Below are positions 36,786 through 44,748 of a DNA stretch of 64,000 nt, in pieces. Within the stretch, counting starts at the first letter, position 1. The number at the start of each line of letters is the position of its first letter. This DNA comes from Saprospiraceae bacterium (GTDB lineage: Bacteria > Bacteroidota > Bacteroidia > Chitinophagales > Saprospiraceae), in the NCBI GenBank assembly GCA_016709995.1, contig JADJLQ010000001.1, forward strand, positions 2,390,001 to 2,454,000, in the 5' to 3' direction. Made by a program: the position numbers and the translations under genes. The notes beneath the pieces were generated by a model. The model worked only from the letters and a program-made list of their open reading frames with translations. It had not been told where the DNA came from and made no database searches.

Positions 36786-37841
36786 TTATTTATTATTTAG
36801 AGTTTGCTTTGCCTGTTCAAATTTTTTAATATCAAACAAATATAAACCGCATCCAGCTCCCGCCGCCGAATTGGCTTCTGAAGCCTGGAAGACAAAAGAA
36901 TTTCCATCGTCATGAACCACAGGATTACTGGCCCTAAATCCTTCGACATCACTAAAAAAGGTGAGTCTCTCATAATCTTTGGCTGTCCCATCAAGTTTCA
37001 ATTTATATACTTCGATGGTACTGCTTTTCAGGGTAGGTCGATGCCTGTCACATTCTGTGAGCGTATATACTCCGTTTGGGAATATACCTTCCGGCTCATC
37101 ATAAGTGTGTGCAGATTGCGTATAATTTACTGTTTTACCTGTATGAATATCAATACCAAAAACTTCACTTTTAAATAATGTATCCCCTCCCATCCTGTAT
37201 TCCGAATAAATCAATTCCTCTTCAAGCGCTGGACGCCAATTTTGAGTTTCAATAATAGTCTCATATTCCTGTCCGTCGACCATAACCCTGCCATCAGCAT
37301 TATCTATTAATAACTTCTTGTTAATAATTTTAACCTGGCCGTCGGTGTATGCAAGTTCTCCGATAAAGATTTGTTTTTGACCGGCAAGTGTCCAGGCAAT
37401 TTTCATACTTTTTCTGGATACAGCAGGGCCTTCACATAGTGACTCCCCTTCGATCGTTGCAGGAGACTTCTTAAATGATTTGTCCAAGACCTGAAAATAC
37501 AATTCCTCCCTCTTTGCTCCACAGCCCAACAACAAATCACCATTTGACAAACATAATACCCTGTAGTAACCATGACCTGCTGGTCTATCAGCAAGCTTGG
37601 TGATTTGTTTAGTTTTTTTAGATCTAATATCAACCACCCAAACTTCACCACCTGCTTTATCAAGGAAATAAGTTTTTTTGCAATCAATGGACCATTCCGC
37701 CCGTTGACCAAAATCAGTTAGTGGTATAATATGAGCTGGTAGTTTATCACCTGGAAAACAACCATGAGGATGGTATCCGCAACTTGAAAATCCAAGAATT
37801 AAACTCAAAACAAGCAAACATACAACACCTGCAGACTTCAT
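36786..37841 (-). CDS. Lipoprotein with TolB-like beta-propeller repeats
   Basis: This 351-residue protein has a lipoprotein signal (LGFSSC, Cys21). Repeated units such as GGEVWVVDIRSKKTKQITKL, KSEVFGIDIHTGKTVNYTQ and VYKLKLDGTAKDYERLTFF have the beta-strand pattern of TolB/PD40-type propellers. No catalytic motif was seen. Oligogalacturonate-lyase-like and DPP-type proteins have similar propellers, so an enzymatic role is possible but unsupported. It sits 19 bp from the YhcH-like gene and is probably co-transcribed with it. Confidence 0.7.
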   Translation of the reverse strand: MKSAGVVCLLVLSLILGFSSCGYHPHGCFPGDKLPAHIIPLTDFGQRAEWSIDCKKTYFLDKAGGEVWVVDIRSKKTKQITKLADRPAGHGYYRVLCLSNGDLLLGCGAKREELYFQVLDKSFKKSPATIEGESLCEGPAVSRKSMKIAWTLAGQKQIFIGELAYTDGQVKIINKKLLIDNADGRVMVDGQEYETIIETQNWRPALEEELIYSEYRMGGDTLFKSEVFGIDIHTGKTVNYTQSAHTYDEPEGIFPNGVYTLTECDRHRPTLKSSTIEVYKLKLDGTAKDYERLTFFSDVEGFRASNPVVHDDGNSFVFQASEANSAAGAGCGLYLFDIKKFEQAKQTLNNK

Positions 37842-37935
37842 GATCTTTCGTTAAGATTATATAAATGTAAATTGTTATCTATGGCAATTTATTAGTAGAC
37901 CAACTATTAACAATAGAGGCTAATAGTATATTCAT

Positions 37936-38832
37936 TTATTTGGCAGTCAATTTTGTAAAAAGGTCATTGAATATGGCATCACGGTTAAGCGTCTTTGCCA
38001 TGCTGATCAAATGTCGCGAATGGTCTACACTGTAGGTTACCTGATCAGTCAATATAGGACTGTGCTCCAGATTAGTTGGTATCCAGGATGAGTTGACTAG
38101 CCAGGCTACTGCAGTAACATCCCAGATCACTTTGGACCACCTTGGCTCCGCCGCTGTAATCTACTGTTGAGTTAAAAAGGTAATCAGACAATTTGGTTTT
38201 TCCTTTTAAGAAATATTCAAGCTCAGGAATGGTAGTCAGAAAATGGGAAACTACCGGCCTGCAGGGCATCACAATAAGAGGTACCCCTGAATCAAAAACC
38301 ACTCTGGCAGAGAGCACATCCTGCTTAAGATTAAACTCTTTCTGATCTGGCCAGTCCAATCCGTTTCTCCAAGCCATACCACAACAATGTTTTTAATGAT
38401 GCTTGGGTCAATTAAAATAGCTGAAGCAACATTTGTAATACAGCCAAGCGCGACGACATACAATGGATTGTCAGGCGCAGACGCCTTTGCTTTCTTGATC
38501 ATATCGAGTGCTGCCTCACTGCTCACCGGCCTGGAAATATCTTCGAGATACCTGTTGGAACCACGATAAGCAAAGTTTTGAGGCGACCTCTTCAATAAGG
38601 CCAACAGTCTTAGAATCTCATCATAACTTTTCTCCATGCCGTCACCGGCACTGAGTGATCTCTTATTAAAAAGGAGCTGCATAGATGGCTTCGAGTTGCA
38701 ATTTCTCTTTCGACAGATAAGCATAAGCCAGTGCATACTGGTCGTCTATTTCATTATAGGTATCCGTATCCAGGACCAATCTGATCTTACCAGCAGGAGG
38801 CTCTAGCTTTTTAAGCGAGCAGATTCCTCCAT
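37936..38832 (-). pseudogene. Nucleoside hydrolase (IUNH family), decayed by at least three frameshifts
   Basis: Inosine-uridine preferring nucleoside hydrolases split N-ribosyl bonds using calcium. The start at 38832 gives a normal N-terminus with the calcium site LVLDTDTYNEIDDQ. The reading then breaks in the run of five A residues (T on the coding strand) at 38668-38672, where removing one base restores AAPFNKRSLSAGDGMEKSYD. A second break lies near 38366-38372 (LG-NGLDWPDQKEF) and a third near 38130 (KVIWDVTAVAWLVN). The segments between are well preserved (NPLYVVALGCITNVASA, then CRPVVSHFLTTIPELE). Three indels within 900 bp, next to a suspect block, suggest poor consensus rather than ancient decay. 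Confidence 0.8.
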
Positions 38833-38972
38833 TGTAGGAAAATTCTGACTTTTGATAAAATGAGTAGTAAGTATAAGACCATCGAATTTCATTTTCAATG
38901 CGGCTGCATTAAATGGATAATGAAGGATTAGCAATTTGCAGTTTTGAAGTTGTCTTTCTATTAAGATATGCA

Positions 38973-39190
38973 CTACTCAGATTGTTTTTTGAATGGACCC
39001 ACCCTTTGTTGCAGCGCATTGTTGGGCAAATGATTGCTCCAGAAAAGATCAGCAACAAAAGCCTGCTCCTGTTTGTCACCGGATTTTGAGTAGAAAGGTT
39101 TAATCGACTGGTCCATCCTACGCTATTACAATCACTTCATGGTCCAATATTGATTTGATTTCAAACTGAGGATCCGGCTGTATCCGCGGC
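38973..39190 (-). pseudogene. 3' end of an unidentified gene, cut by the GC-rich block
   Basis: The minus strand reads QPDPQFEIKSILDHEVIVIA, then after a one-base shift near 39120 MDQSIKPFYSKSGDKQEQA and LFWSNHLPNNALQQRVGPF, ending at a stop at 38973. This is protein-like and in the same direction as the nucleoside hydrolase downstream. The product is not recognised. The upstream part of the gene is missing because the sequence changes character at about 39180-39190. Confidence 0.45.
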
Positions 39191-40019
39191 CCTGGTGGTT
39201 TGGGTTCGGTGGGTGGGGGGCTGGGTGAGTGGTCTGTCTCTACTGCGCCGAGGTAGGCCTCCTTTCTCGGTTTACCCTTTTGAAGGTGGGTGACAGGCTC
39301 AAATCGGACGCCAATCAGCGGGTCCCTTCTTGTCGGCTAGTTCTCCTGTGCGGAGACGCGCCTACTGCGTTTTCTGCAAATGGGTAGCGTTATCGACTGC
39401 GGAGTCCTGGGTTTGCGTTACCAGTCGGGCATCCCCTTCCAAAATGGTGTTTTCTTGCGCCAAACCAATGGAAGCTGGTTCGGTCAGCTTTCCGTTTTTT
39501 GTACCACTTCATCCGGTTGAGCTGTATGGTACATCCTCCTGTCTTCGATACGAGCATCATGCCACCGGAGTCCCTGGCATGTCTCCCCGTGCTTCCTGCG
39601 GTTCGAAATAATTGCGTGGGGGCACTTTCTGGAATGAGTTTCGAGTTGGCCTTTGCGTTATGTTGAACCCCCTTCTAGATCTTGCTGATCAGCTGTTCAG
39701 CCCGCTTCTTAGCTCCCTTTGGCTGTGCCCCCTTCCTAGTGATCGGTCCGGTCGTCGGTTGTTGAGGTCCCAAATTCGAGCGGATCAAATTCACCTATCC
39801 ATGTTCTTCCTTGTTTTGTCCCTTGCATTTCACCAGGACTCCCTGTCCAAGCCTAACTGTATCCGAAAACCTGGTTATCTCTGTCATCGCGGAATATGCC
39901 TTAATAGGGCCCAGCCGTTCAGTGGATTGTTGGGGGGGGGCGGGGGCCCGGGGGCGGCGCCGGGGGGCCCCCGGGGGGGGGGGGGGGGGCCGCGGGGGGG
40001 GGGGGGGGGGGGGGGGGGT
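39180..40019. other. GC-rich foreign or artefactual block ending in long G runs
   Basis: This 840-bp stretch is visibly richer in G and C than either flank, has no credible coding frame on either strand, and ends with an 88-bp tract (39931-40018) composed of G and C only, including 25 consecutive Gs (39994-40018). It replaces the 5' part of the gene truncated at about 39190. A chimeric read end or low-quality consensus is the simplest explanation; a mobile or structured-RNA element cannot be excluded. Open frames such as those at 39330 and 39612 are treated as chance. Confidence 0.7.
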
Positions 40020-40493
40020 TTCAGAACCTAATAATTTTACATTACAAGTAATCCATTTGCAACAAAATCTTATTTTCAAAATTATATATTGAATTTAAAC
40101 TATTAATAGACCTGTTAAAGATTTAAATGCCATTTAATCCAAAAGTCGATATATAATTTCTAAATATTTCGATATACAAAACCCAAAATGATATATTAGG
40201 TGACATACCAACTAATAATCAATAATTTCTATTCTCCGCTGGAACAATTTATTGACAAATTCTTTAAATATAGACCTCTAAAAATATGCTGCGCTATACG
40301 TTTGTCTAACTTATTCAACAAACCATTGAACTACCAGATCACCTTGGTGTCTTCAATAAACCAAGTCATTTTCTGAGTGAGGACTCCGGTATAAAATTTT
40401 AATGTTTCACCCATAAAATGCCGAGAAGCAAAATCTAAATAGATATCCTGCAGTATTACAAATAAATCCCTTTTTACTTTCCACAAAAAAATT
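40020..40493. other. A/T-rich intergenic region upstream of tRNA-Ile
   Basis: No complete gene was seen. A minus-strand reading from about 40461 to a stop at 40331 (LQDIYLDFASRHFMGETLKF, then a WFIEDTKVIW end) looks protein-like and may be the 3' remnant of a gene. The remainder is A/T-rich and without recognised features. Confidence 0.35.
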
Positions 40494-40501
40494 TATCTTT
40501 G
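40494..40501 (+). promoter_or_regulatory. Putative -7 element of the tRNA-Ile/Ala cluster
   Basis: TATCTTTG fits TAnnTTTG and lies 37 bp before tRNA-Ile. The -33 position at the 19-bp spacing reads TTTT rather than TTTG. Confidence 0.4.
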
Positions 40502-40538
40502 CCGACCCAAAATAAGATTGGGTATCTTTTTGACATAT

Positions 40539-40612
40539 AGTCCCATAGCTCAGTTGGTTAGAGCGCTACACTGATAATGTAGAGGTCGGCAGTTCAAATC
40601 TGCCTGGGACTA
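40539..40612 (+). tRNA. tRNA-Ile (GAT)
   Basis: A complete cloverleaf can be drawn: acceptor AGTCCCA pairs with TGGGACT (40605-40611), D-arm AGCTCAGTTGGTTAGAGC, anticodon stem CTACA/TGTAG around loop CTGATAA with anticodon GAT at 40573-40575, and T-arm GTTCAAATC. CCA is not encoded. Usually this tRNA sits inside the 16S-23S spacer, but no rRNA is present here. Confidence 0.95.
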
Positions 40613-40672
40613 CTGAGAAATAGAAAGTGATGAATTTAAAAACATTCTTACTTTTGCGCTTCTTTGAAATTA

Positions 40673-40727
40673 GGGGGATTAGCTCAGCTGGCTAGAGCAT
40701 CCCGAGTTTACCTCGGGAGGGTCAAAA
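40673..40727 (+). pseudogene. Truncated tRNA-like sequence
   Basis: The first 27 bases are identical to the 5' part of tRNA-Ala further on (GGGGGATTAGCTCAGCTGG and on to GAGCA). An anticodon arm follows with perfect stem CCCGA/TCGGG and loop GTTTACC, whose central triplet would be TTA. No T-arm or 3' acceptor half follows. It resembles a broken tRNA-Val or chimeric tRNA copy rather than a working gene. Confidence 0.6.
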
Positions 40728-40756
40728 TCAGATGATCTAAGAACTTATATCTTAGC

Positions 40757-40830
40757 GGGGGATTAGCTCAGCTGGCTAGAGCACTTGCTTTGCAAGCAAG
40801 GGGTCATCGGTTCGACTCCGATATTCTCCA
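40757..40830 (+). tRNA. tRNA-Ala (TGC)
   Basis: The cloverleaf is intact: acceptor GGGGGAT pairs with ATTCTCC including two G-T pairs, D-arm AGCTCAGCTGGCTAGAGC, anticodon stem CTTGC/GCAAG around TTTGCAA with anticodon TGC at 40791-40793, and T-arm ATCGG/CCGAT. CCA is not encoded. A strong terminator begins 10 bp after the gene. Confidence 0.95.
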
Positions 40831-40840
40831 CTGCAATTCA

Positions 40841-40877
40841 AATGGTTATGAAGTTCGTCTTCATAGCCATTTTTTAT
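40841..40877 (+). terminator. Rho-independent terminator after tRNA-Ala
   Basis: AATGGTTATGAAG at 40841-40853 pairs with CTTCATAGCCATT at 40859-40871 over 13 pairs (one G-T) around a TTCGT loop, followed by a T run. Confidence 0.85.
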
Positions 40878-40941
40878 TTTTATACCTGCCTATCTTCCAA
40901 AGGTAGTATCATCATTTATCACTGATTTCTAACTGTCAGTT

Positions 40942-41027
40942 GGGATTAGCTGAACTGACGAGAGCATGCCGAATTTACCTCGTCAGGGTCTTCGGTTCGT
41001 CCCGATGCTCGACTTCGATATTCTCCA
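40942..41027 (+). pseudogene. Degenerate second tRNA-like sequence
   Basis: It starts GGGATTAGCTGAACTGACG, shares the TTTACCTCG-AGGGTC middle with the truncated copy at 40.67 kb, and ends with GATATTCTCCA exactly like tRNA-Ala. The D-arm has lost its pairing and the T-arm region contains an insertion (CCCGATGCTCGACTT), so a normal cloverleaf cannot form. The 3' part together with the next terminator repeats the end of tRNA-Ala. Confidence 0.55.
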
Positions 41028-41037
41028 CTGCAATTCA

Positions 41038-41074
41038 AATGGTTATGAAGTTCGTCTTCGTAGCCATTTTTTAT
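41038..41074 (+). terminator. Duplicated copy of the tRNA-Ala terminator
   Basis: The hairpin AATGGTTATGAAG/CTTCGTAGCCATT with T run repeats the one at 40841, with one base changed in the stem (A to G). The shared segment begins in the tRNA 3' end and continues about 55 bp. Confidence 0.75.
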
Positions 41075-41339
41075 TTACATCTATCTACCATAGGTAGTAG
41101 ACTAACTCCTTTCTCTTTTATGTTTATAGGTGCCTTAGCACAACTTAATCATTATTTTATTGATTGTGTATATACTATACATATCATTTATTTATATATA
41201 AAACTATAAACACCAGATATTTGTTACCAAGTTTATAGCTTCTTTTATTTTTGTAAAAAAATTATAGATAACATATTATTTCGATTTCAATTTTCAAACG
41301 TTTCTAATAAAACTAAAAATATTTTCAACCCAGATGATC

Positions 41340-42182
41340 ATGAGAAAAAGTCCTATTTATTTGATTGTCTTTATTTTAAGCGCATGGTCCTGCTCTAAAG
41401 ATTCTAGTGTGCCTGATACTTCACCGCCGGATATCATCACTGTCGATCTATATACCGGTTGCAGGATTTCTTCCGAACAAACAGATGTGCTAAACAACAA
41501 TTTTTACGATCTTGAGAACAGAACCCTAACTTATGATATAGATGGCTTTATCAGTGTAGCCAAATCCGATTATTCAAATAAAGGCGCTCCTTTCCCAGTT
41601 AAGGTGGCATATCAATATGCTTTTAGTGGTGGAAAGCTTCAAAGTATTGCCACACCTGACAATATTGAAAAGGAAGTGTACGAATACACTGATGGTTTTC
41701 TAACCAAAATAAAGTTGGCGAGCACAAATAATATTGATTACCTTAATTATGTCATCACGATCAAAAATGATGTACAAGGCAGACCTGTAGAGTTGGCAGA
41801 TAATCGGGGATTTAAGTCAACAGTGATTCATGACAGCATGGGCAATATCATCGAAGTAAAAAAAGTGGACAATACCGGCAAAGAGGTTTATAAAATGCTA
41901 CTCAGCCAATATGACGGCATGAAGTCAACTTATGAATTGTACAAAGGCGTTTATTTCGACAATTCTATAGATATCAGCGAATATATGGACAAACCACTTT
42001 TTAATACCAATGCAGGCGGAAATCCAAGGACCATGAAAATATATAGAAATCAAAGTCTGGAAGCTGACTTAGATTTGGCATATCAATATTCGAGTGAAGG
42101 GTACCCTACTTCGATCAGGTTCACAGAGAAAACTAATGGCTCCACTTATCAAAAAAGATTCAACCTTAAAGGGTGTAAATAA
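41340..42182 (+). CDS. Hypothetical lipoprotein with repeated YD-like strands
   Basis: The start at 41340 gives a lipoprotein signal (SAWSC, Cys18); an ATG six bases earlier is equally possible. The 280-residue body has repeated beta-strand units such as YDIDGFISVAKSDYS, YEYTDGFLTKIKLAS and YQYSSEGYPTSIRFTE. These resemble the YD-like strands of DUF4595/RHS-type Bacteroidota lipoproteins, but no specific family is certain. No catalytic motif is seen. It stands alone on the plus strand, upstream of a GNAT gene 87 bp away. Confidence 0.75.
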   Translation: MRKSPIYLIVFILSAWSCSKDSSVPDTSPPDIITVDLYTGCRISSEQTDVLNNNFYDLENRTLTYDIDGFISVAKSDYSNKGAPFPVKVAYQYAFSGGKLQSIATPDNIEKEVYEYTDGFLTKIKLASTNNIDYLNYVITIKNDVQGRPVELADNRGFKSTVIHDSMGNIIEVKKVDNTGKEVYKMLLSQYDGMKSTYELYKGVYFDNSIDISEYMDKPLFNTNAGGNPRTMKIYRNQSLEADLDLAYQYSSEGYPTSIRFTEKTNGSTYQKRFNLKGCK

Positions 42183-42269
42183 CCCAAAAAGGTCAATTCT
42201 GTTTCAGTGAAGGTTTAAAATGAGCATCTTCATTTAAGTACAATATGCCATATTTGTACCTTTTGATTC

Positions 42270-42698
42270 ATGATACAATTAAAAATCTGTGATCGTGTAG
42301 ACCAAATCGACATGGCAAGGTGGACCGACCTAATGTCTCAGCTATGCCCTGATTGTCCTCGCATGTCCGAAGATCATCTCCAACGAATTTTGGATCACCC
42401 CACTGTTCGATTGATACTTGCTCTGGAAGAGAATATTATCGTAGGAGCTATAACACTGGCATGGTACCCCATCCCTACCGGTATGAGGGCATGCATCGAA
42501 GATGTGATAGTAGACAATGGCCATCGGGGCCAAAAAATCGGCGAAGCTTTGGTAATGCTCGCGATATCAGAAGCTAAAAAATTGGATATAAAACAAATAG
42601 ACCTTACTTCAAGGCCCGATCGGGTGGCAGCAAACAGTCTGTATCAAAGTCTCGGCTTCAAAAAGCGGGAGACCAACCCTTATCGAATATATATTTAA
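42270..42698 (+). CDS. GNAT-family N-acetyltransferase
   Basis: This 142-residue acetyltransferase shows the central GNAT strands and acetyl-CoA loop: IVGAITLAWYPIPTGMRACIEDVIVDNGHRGQKIG (positions 42438-42542), with R-G-x-x-I-G as the pyrophosphate loop. The C-terminal ANSLYQSLGFKKRETNPYRI is also typical. The substrate cannot be inferred. It ends just before a terminator shared with the Amt gene on the other strand. Confidence 0.9.
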   Translation: MIQLKICDRVDQIDMARWTDLMSQLCPDCPRMSEDHLQRILDHPTVRLILALEENIIVGAITLAWYPIPTGMRACIEDVIVDNGHRGQKIGEALVMLAISEAKKLDIKQIDLTSRPDRVAANSLYQSLGFKKRETNPYRIYI

Positions 42699-42726
42699 TA
42701 ATTCACCTTATCGGTCAAATTATAAT

Positions 42727-42757
42727 AAGAAAGCAGGCCAATGCAAATCGGCCTGCC
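42727..42757 (-). terminator. Terminator of the glnB-amt operon
   Basis: GCAGGCC (42733-42739) pairs perfectly with GGCCTGC (42750-42756). Read on the minus strand the stem is followed by TTTCTTATTATA, so it serves the Amt gene best. Confidence 0.75.
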
Positions 42758-42803
42758 TTCCATAACAAAAATGCAAAATCAAGATCTATCTTTATGGATC
42801 AGA

Positions 42804-44357
42804 CTAGCCTTCTTCATTTCGGATCACAGCGGCAGGACCGGTTGTTTCAAATACAAAACCGCCATAGGCTGTATTACCATGTTCTCCCAGGTCTAATCCT
42901 TCCATCTGCTCAGCATCACTGACTCTGAGTCCAATGGTCTTTTTGATAACATAAAAAATGACCAACATAGCGAGGAACACATAGATAAAAACAACACCCA
43001 CACCTAATAACTGCGTACCTAACTGACTAAAACCACCGCCAAAGAACAAACCATCTTTGATGGCTGTGTCTGCGGACCAATATTGTACATCTATTGATTG
43101 CTGGCCAAACAAGCCAACCGCTATAGTGCCCCAGGCACCACATACTCCGTGTACACTGATAGCTCCTACCGGATCGTCGATTTTGGCTACTCTTTCAAAA
43201 AATAAACATGAATAAAATACTAATACTCCGGCGATAAGACCTATTACGGCAGCACTTCCGGTACTTACTGAAGCACAGGGTGCTGTAATACCTACCAGGC
43301 CCGCCAAAGTTCCATTAAGCGTCATGGAAAGATCAGGTTTTTTAAAAGTAATCCAGGATATTATCAATGCACCAATAGCACCCGTAGCTGCTGCTAAAGT
43401 GGTAGTGACTGCCACATGGGATACACCGCCAATGGCCAGGAGTGTAGAGCCCGGATTGAATCCGTACCAGCCAAACCAAAGAATAAATACTCCAAGTGCT
43501 GCCAAAGGCATGTTATGACCAGTGATGGCATTGACCGATCCATCTTTATTGTATTTTCCCAATCTTGGTCCAACCATAATAGCGCCGGCCAATGCAGCCC
43601 AACCACCTACAGAGTGTACCACGGTAGAACCTGCAAAATCTCTAAGTCCCATATCGCTCAACCAGCCGCCACCCCAGATCCAGTGACCGCTGATTGGGTA
43701 AATTATAGCCGATATCAAAATAGAATAAAATAGATATGATTTTAATTTGGTCCGCTCTGCCATCGCTCCAGACACGATTGTCGCAGCAGTTGCAGCGAAA
43801 ACTACCTGGAAAAGCCAGGCTGCACTGGTGGCATATCCCGTATTGTCTACAGGGGCATTGGCGGATGCCAGAAAGGACAATGCTTTGTCGAAACCAAAAT
43901 AATTAGAATCACCACTGCAATACATAATTGCATAACCGACTGCCCAGAATAAAACAGCCCCAAAAGCAAAATCCAAAAGGTTTTTCATCATGATATTGAC
44001 AGAGTTTTTAGCCCTCGTAAGGCCAGTCTCAACCATTGCAAATCCGGCTTGCATAAAAAATACCAGGAAAGCGCAAAGGCATAGCCAAATGATATTGGCA
44101 ACATCCTGAGTAAGATAAGCCACGGCTTCTGCCTCAGGTTCAGCTGGTACTGTCTCTGCAACTGCCGTGGTCGACATCATCATCGAAGCTGTGTCAGCGA
44201 CCACCGTGGTGTCCTGTGCTTGAGTCAAAACAGGAATGGCTAATAAGAAAAAAAGACTAATTATTATGCTGTGCCTGGTCCCAACCGCTTCGAGTAGGGA
44301 GATCCAGGTTTTCCTTAATGCAGGAGGTATCATTGAGTAATTTAATTTGGAAGTCAT
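42804..44357 (-). CDS. amt: Ammonium transporter (Amt/AmtB)
   Basis: It moves ammonium/ammonia across the inner membrane. The chosen start (44357) avoids overlap with the upstream P-II gene and leaves an N-terminal signal-like helix (HSIIISLFFLLAIPVLTQAQ). A Thr/Ala/Glu-rich linker (about residues 50-80) follows, then the Amt core: FFMQAGFAMVETGLTRAKN, GHWIWGGGWLS, DFAGSTVVHSVGGWAALAGA and a late SVHGVCGAWGTIAVG containing the twin-His pore region. The core has about 11 helices. It follows the P-II gene, a classical nitrogen-control pair. Confidence 0.94.
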   Translation of the reverse strand: MTSKLNYSMIPPALRKTWISLLEAVGTRHSIIISLFFLLAIPVLTQAQDTTVVADTASMMMSTTAVAETVPAEPEAEAVAYLTQDVANIIWLCLCAFLVFFMQAGFAMVETGLTRAKNSVNIMMKNLLDFAFGAVLFWAVGYAIMYCSGDSNYFGFDKALSFLASANAPVDNTGYATSAAWLFQVVFAATAATIVSGAMAERTKLKSYLFYSILISAIIYPISGHWIWGGGWLSDMGLRDFAGSTVVHSVGGWAALAGAIMVGPRLGKYNKDGSVNAITGHNMPLAALGVFILWFGWYGFNPGSTLLAIGGVSHVAVTTTLAAATGAIGALIISWITFKKPDLSMTLNGTLAGLVGITAPCASVSTGSAAVIGLIAGVLVFYSCLFFERVAKIDDPVGAISVHGVCGAWGTIAVGLFGQQSIDVQYWSADTAIKDGLFFGGGFSQLGTQLLGVGVVFIYVFLAMLVIFYVIKKTIGLRVSDAEQMEGLDLGEHGNTAYGGFVFETTGPAAVIRNEEG

Positions 44358-44409
44358 ATGGTCAGTGTTTAAGAAATTAAAAATTTGGTGGTTAAGTAAT
44401 TGGATGAGG

Positions 44410-44748
44410 TTATAGTGCTTCATTTCCTTTATCGGCATTGCGGATCCTGTATACTTCGTTGATGTCCGAAACGAAAATTTTTCCGTCGCCGACTTTGCCT
44501 GTATGAGCAGATTTTAAGATGCATTGTACTACTGCATCCGCCTTGTCGTTTGGAACTACGATTTCTACATTGGTCCGTGGAATGAATCCAATATCATAGG
44601 CAGTACCCCTATATTGCTGGGTGGCTGCATGTTCGGTACCGATGCCTTTCACTTCACTAAAGGTAAAAAAGGCAATTCCGATCTTACCGAGTTCGGAATG
44701 AACTTCCTCAAATTTGGAAGTCCTGATGATTGCTTCAATTTTTTTCAT
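44410..44748 (-). CDS. glnK: Nitrogen regulatory P-II protein
   Basis: This 112-residue protein binds ATP/ADP and 2-oxoglutarate and blocks Amt when nitrogen is plentiful. P-II features are MKKIEAIIRTSKFEEV at the start, the T-loop TQQYRGTAYDIG (the second Tyr is the usual modification site) and HTGKVGDGKIFVSDI, the C-terminal signature. The T-loop segment before it (KGIGTEHAA) differs from enteric GlnB, as often in Bacteroidota. Direct pairing with amt supports a GlnK rather than a GlnB role. Confidence 0.93.
   Translation of the reverse strand: MKKIEAIIRTSKFEEVHSELGKIGIAFFTFSEVKGIGTEHAATQQYRGTAYDIGFIPRTNVEIVVPNDKADAVVQCILKSAHTGKVGDGKIFVSDINEVYRIRNADKGNEAL

Noticed and set aside
39180..40019. 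Group II intron or insertion sequence
   Set aside because: No domain V-like hairpin, reverse transcriptase, transposase or terminal inverted repeats could be recognised.
39330..40031. Open reading frames of 93-139 codons inside the GC-rich block
   Set aside because: They depend on G runs, have no known motif or normal composition, and the block itself is suspect.
40673..40727. Functional ochre-suppressor tRNA with anticodon TTA
   Set aside because: T-arm and 3' acceptor strand are missing, and base 37 is a pyrimidine; it cannot form a working tRNA.
40539..40830. An rRNA operon around the Ile-Ala tRNA pair
   Set aside because: No 16S or 23S sequence could be recognised on either side.
40940..41209. 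89-codon open frame over the degenerate tRNA copy
   Set aside because: Overlaps tRNA-like and terminator sequence, and has no motif.
43416..43733. 105-codon frame on the opposite strand of amt
   Set aside because: Antisense shadow of a well-supported transporter gene; no independent support.
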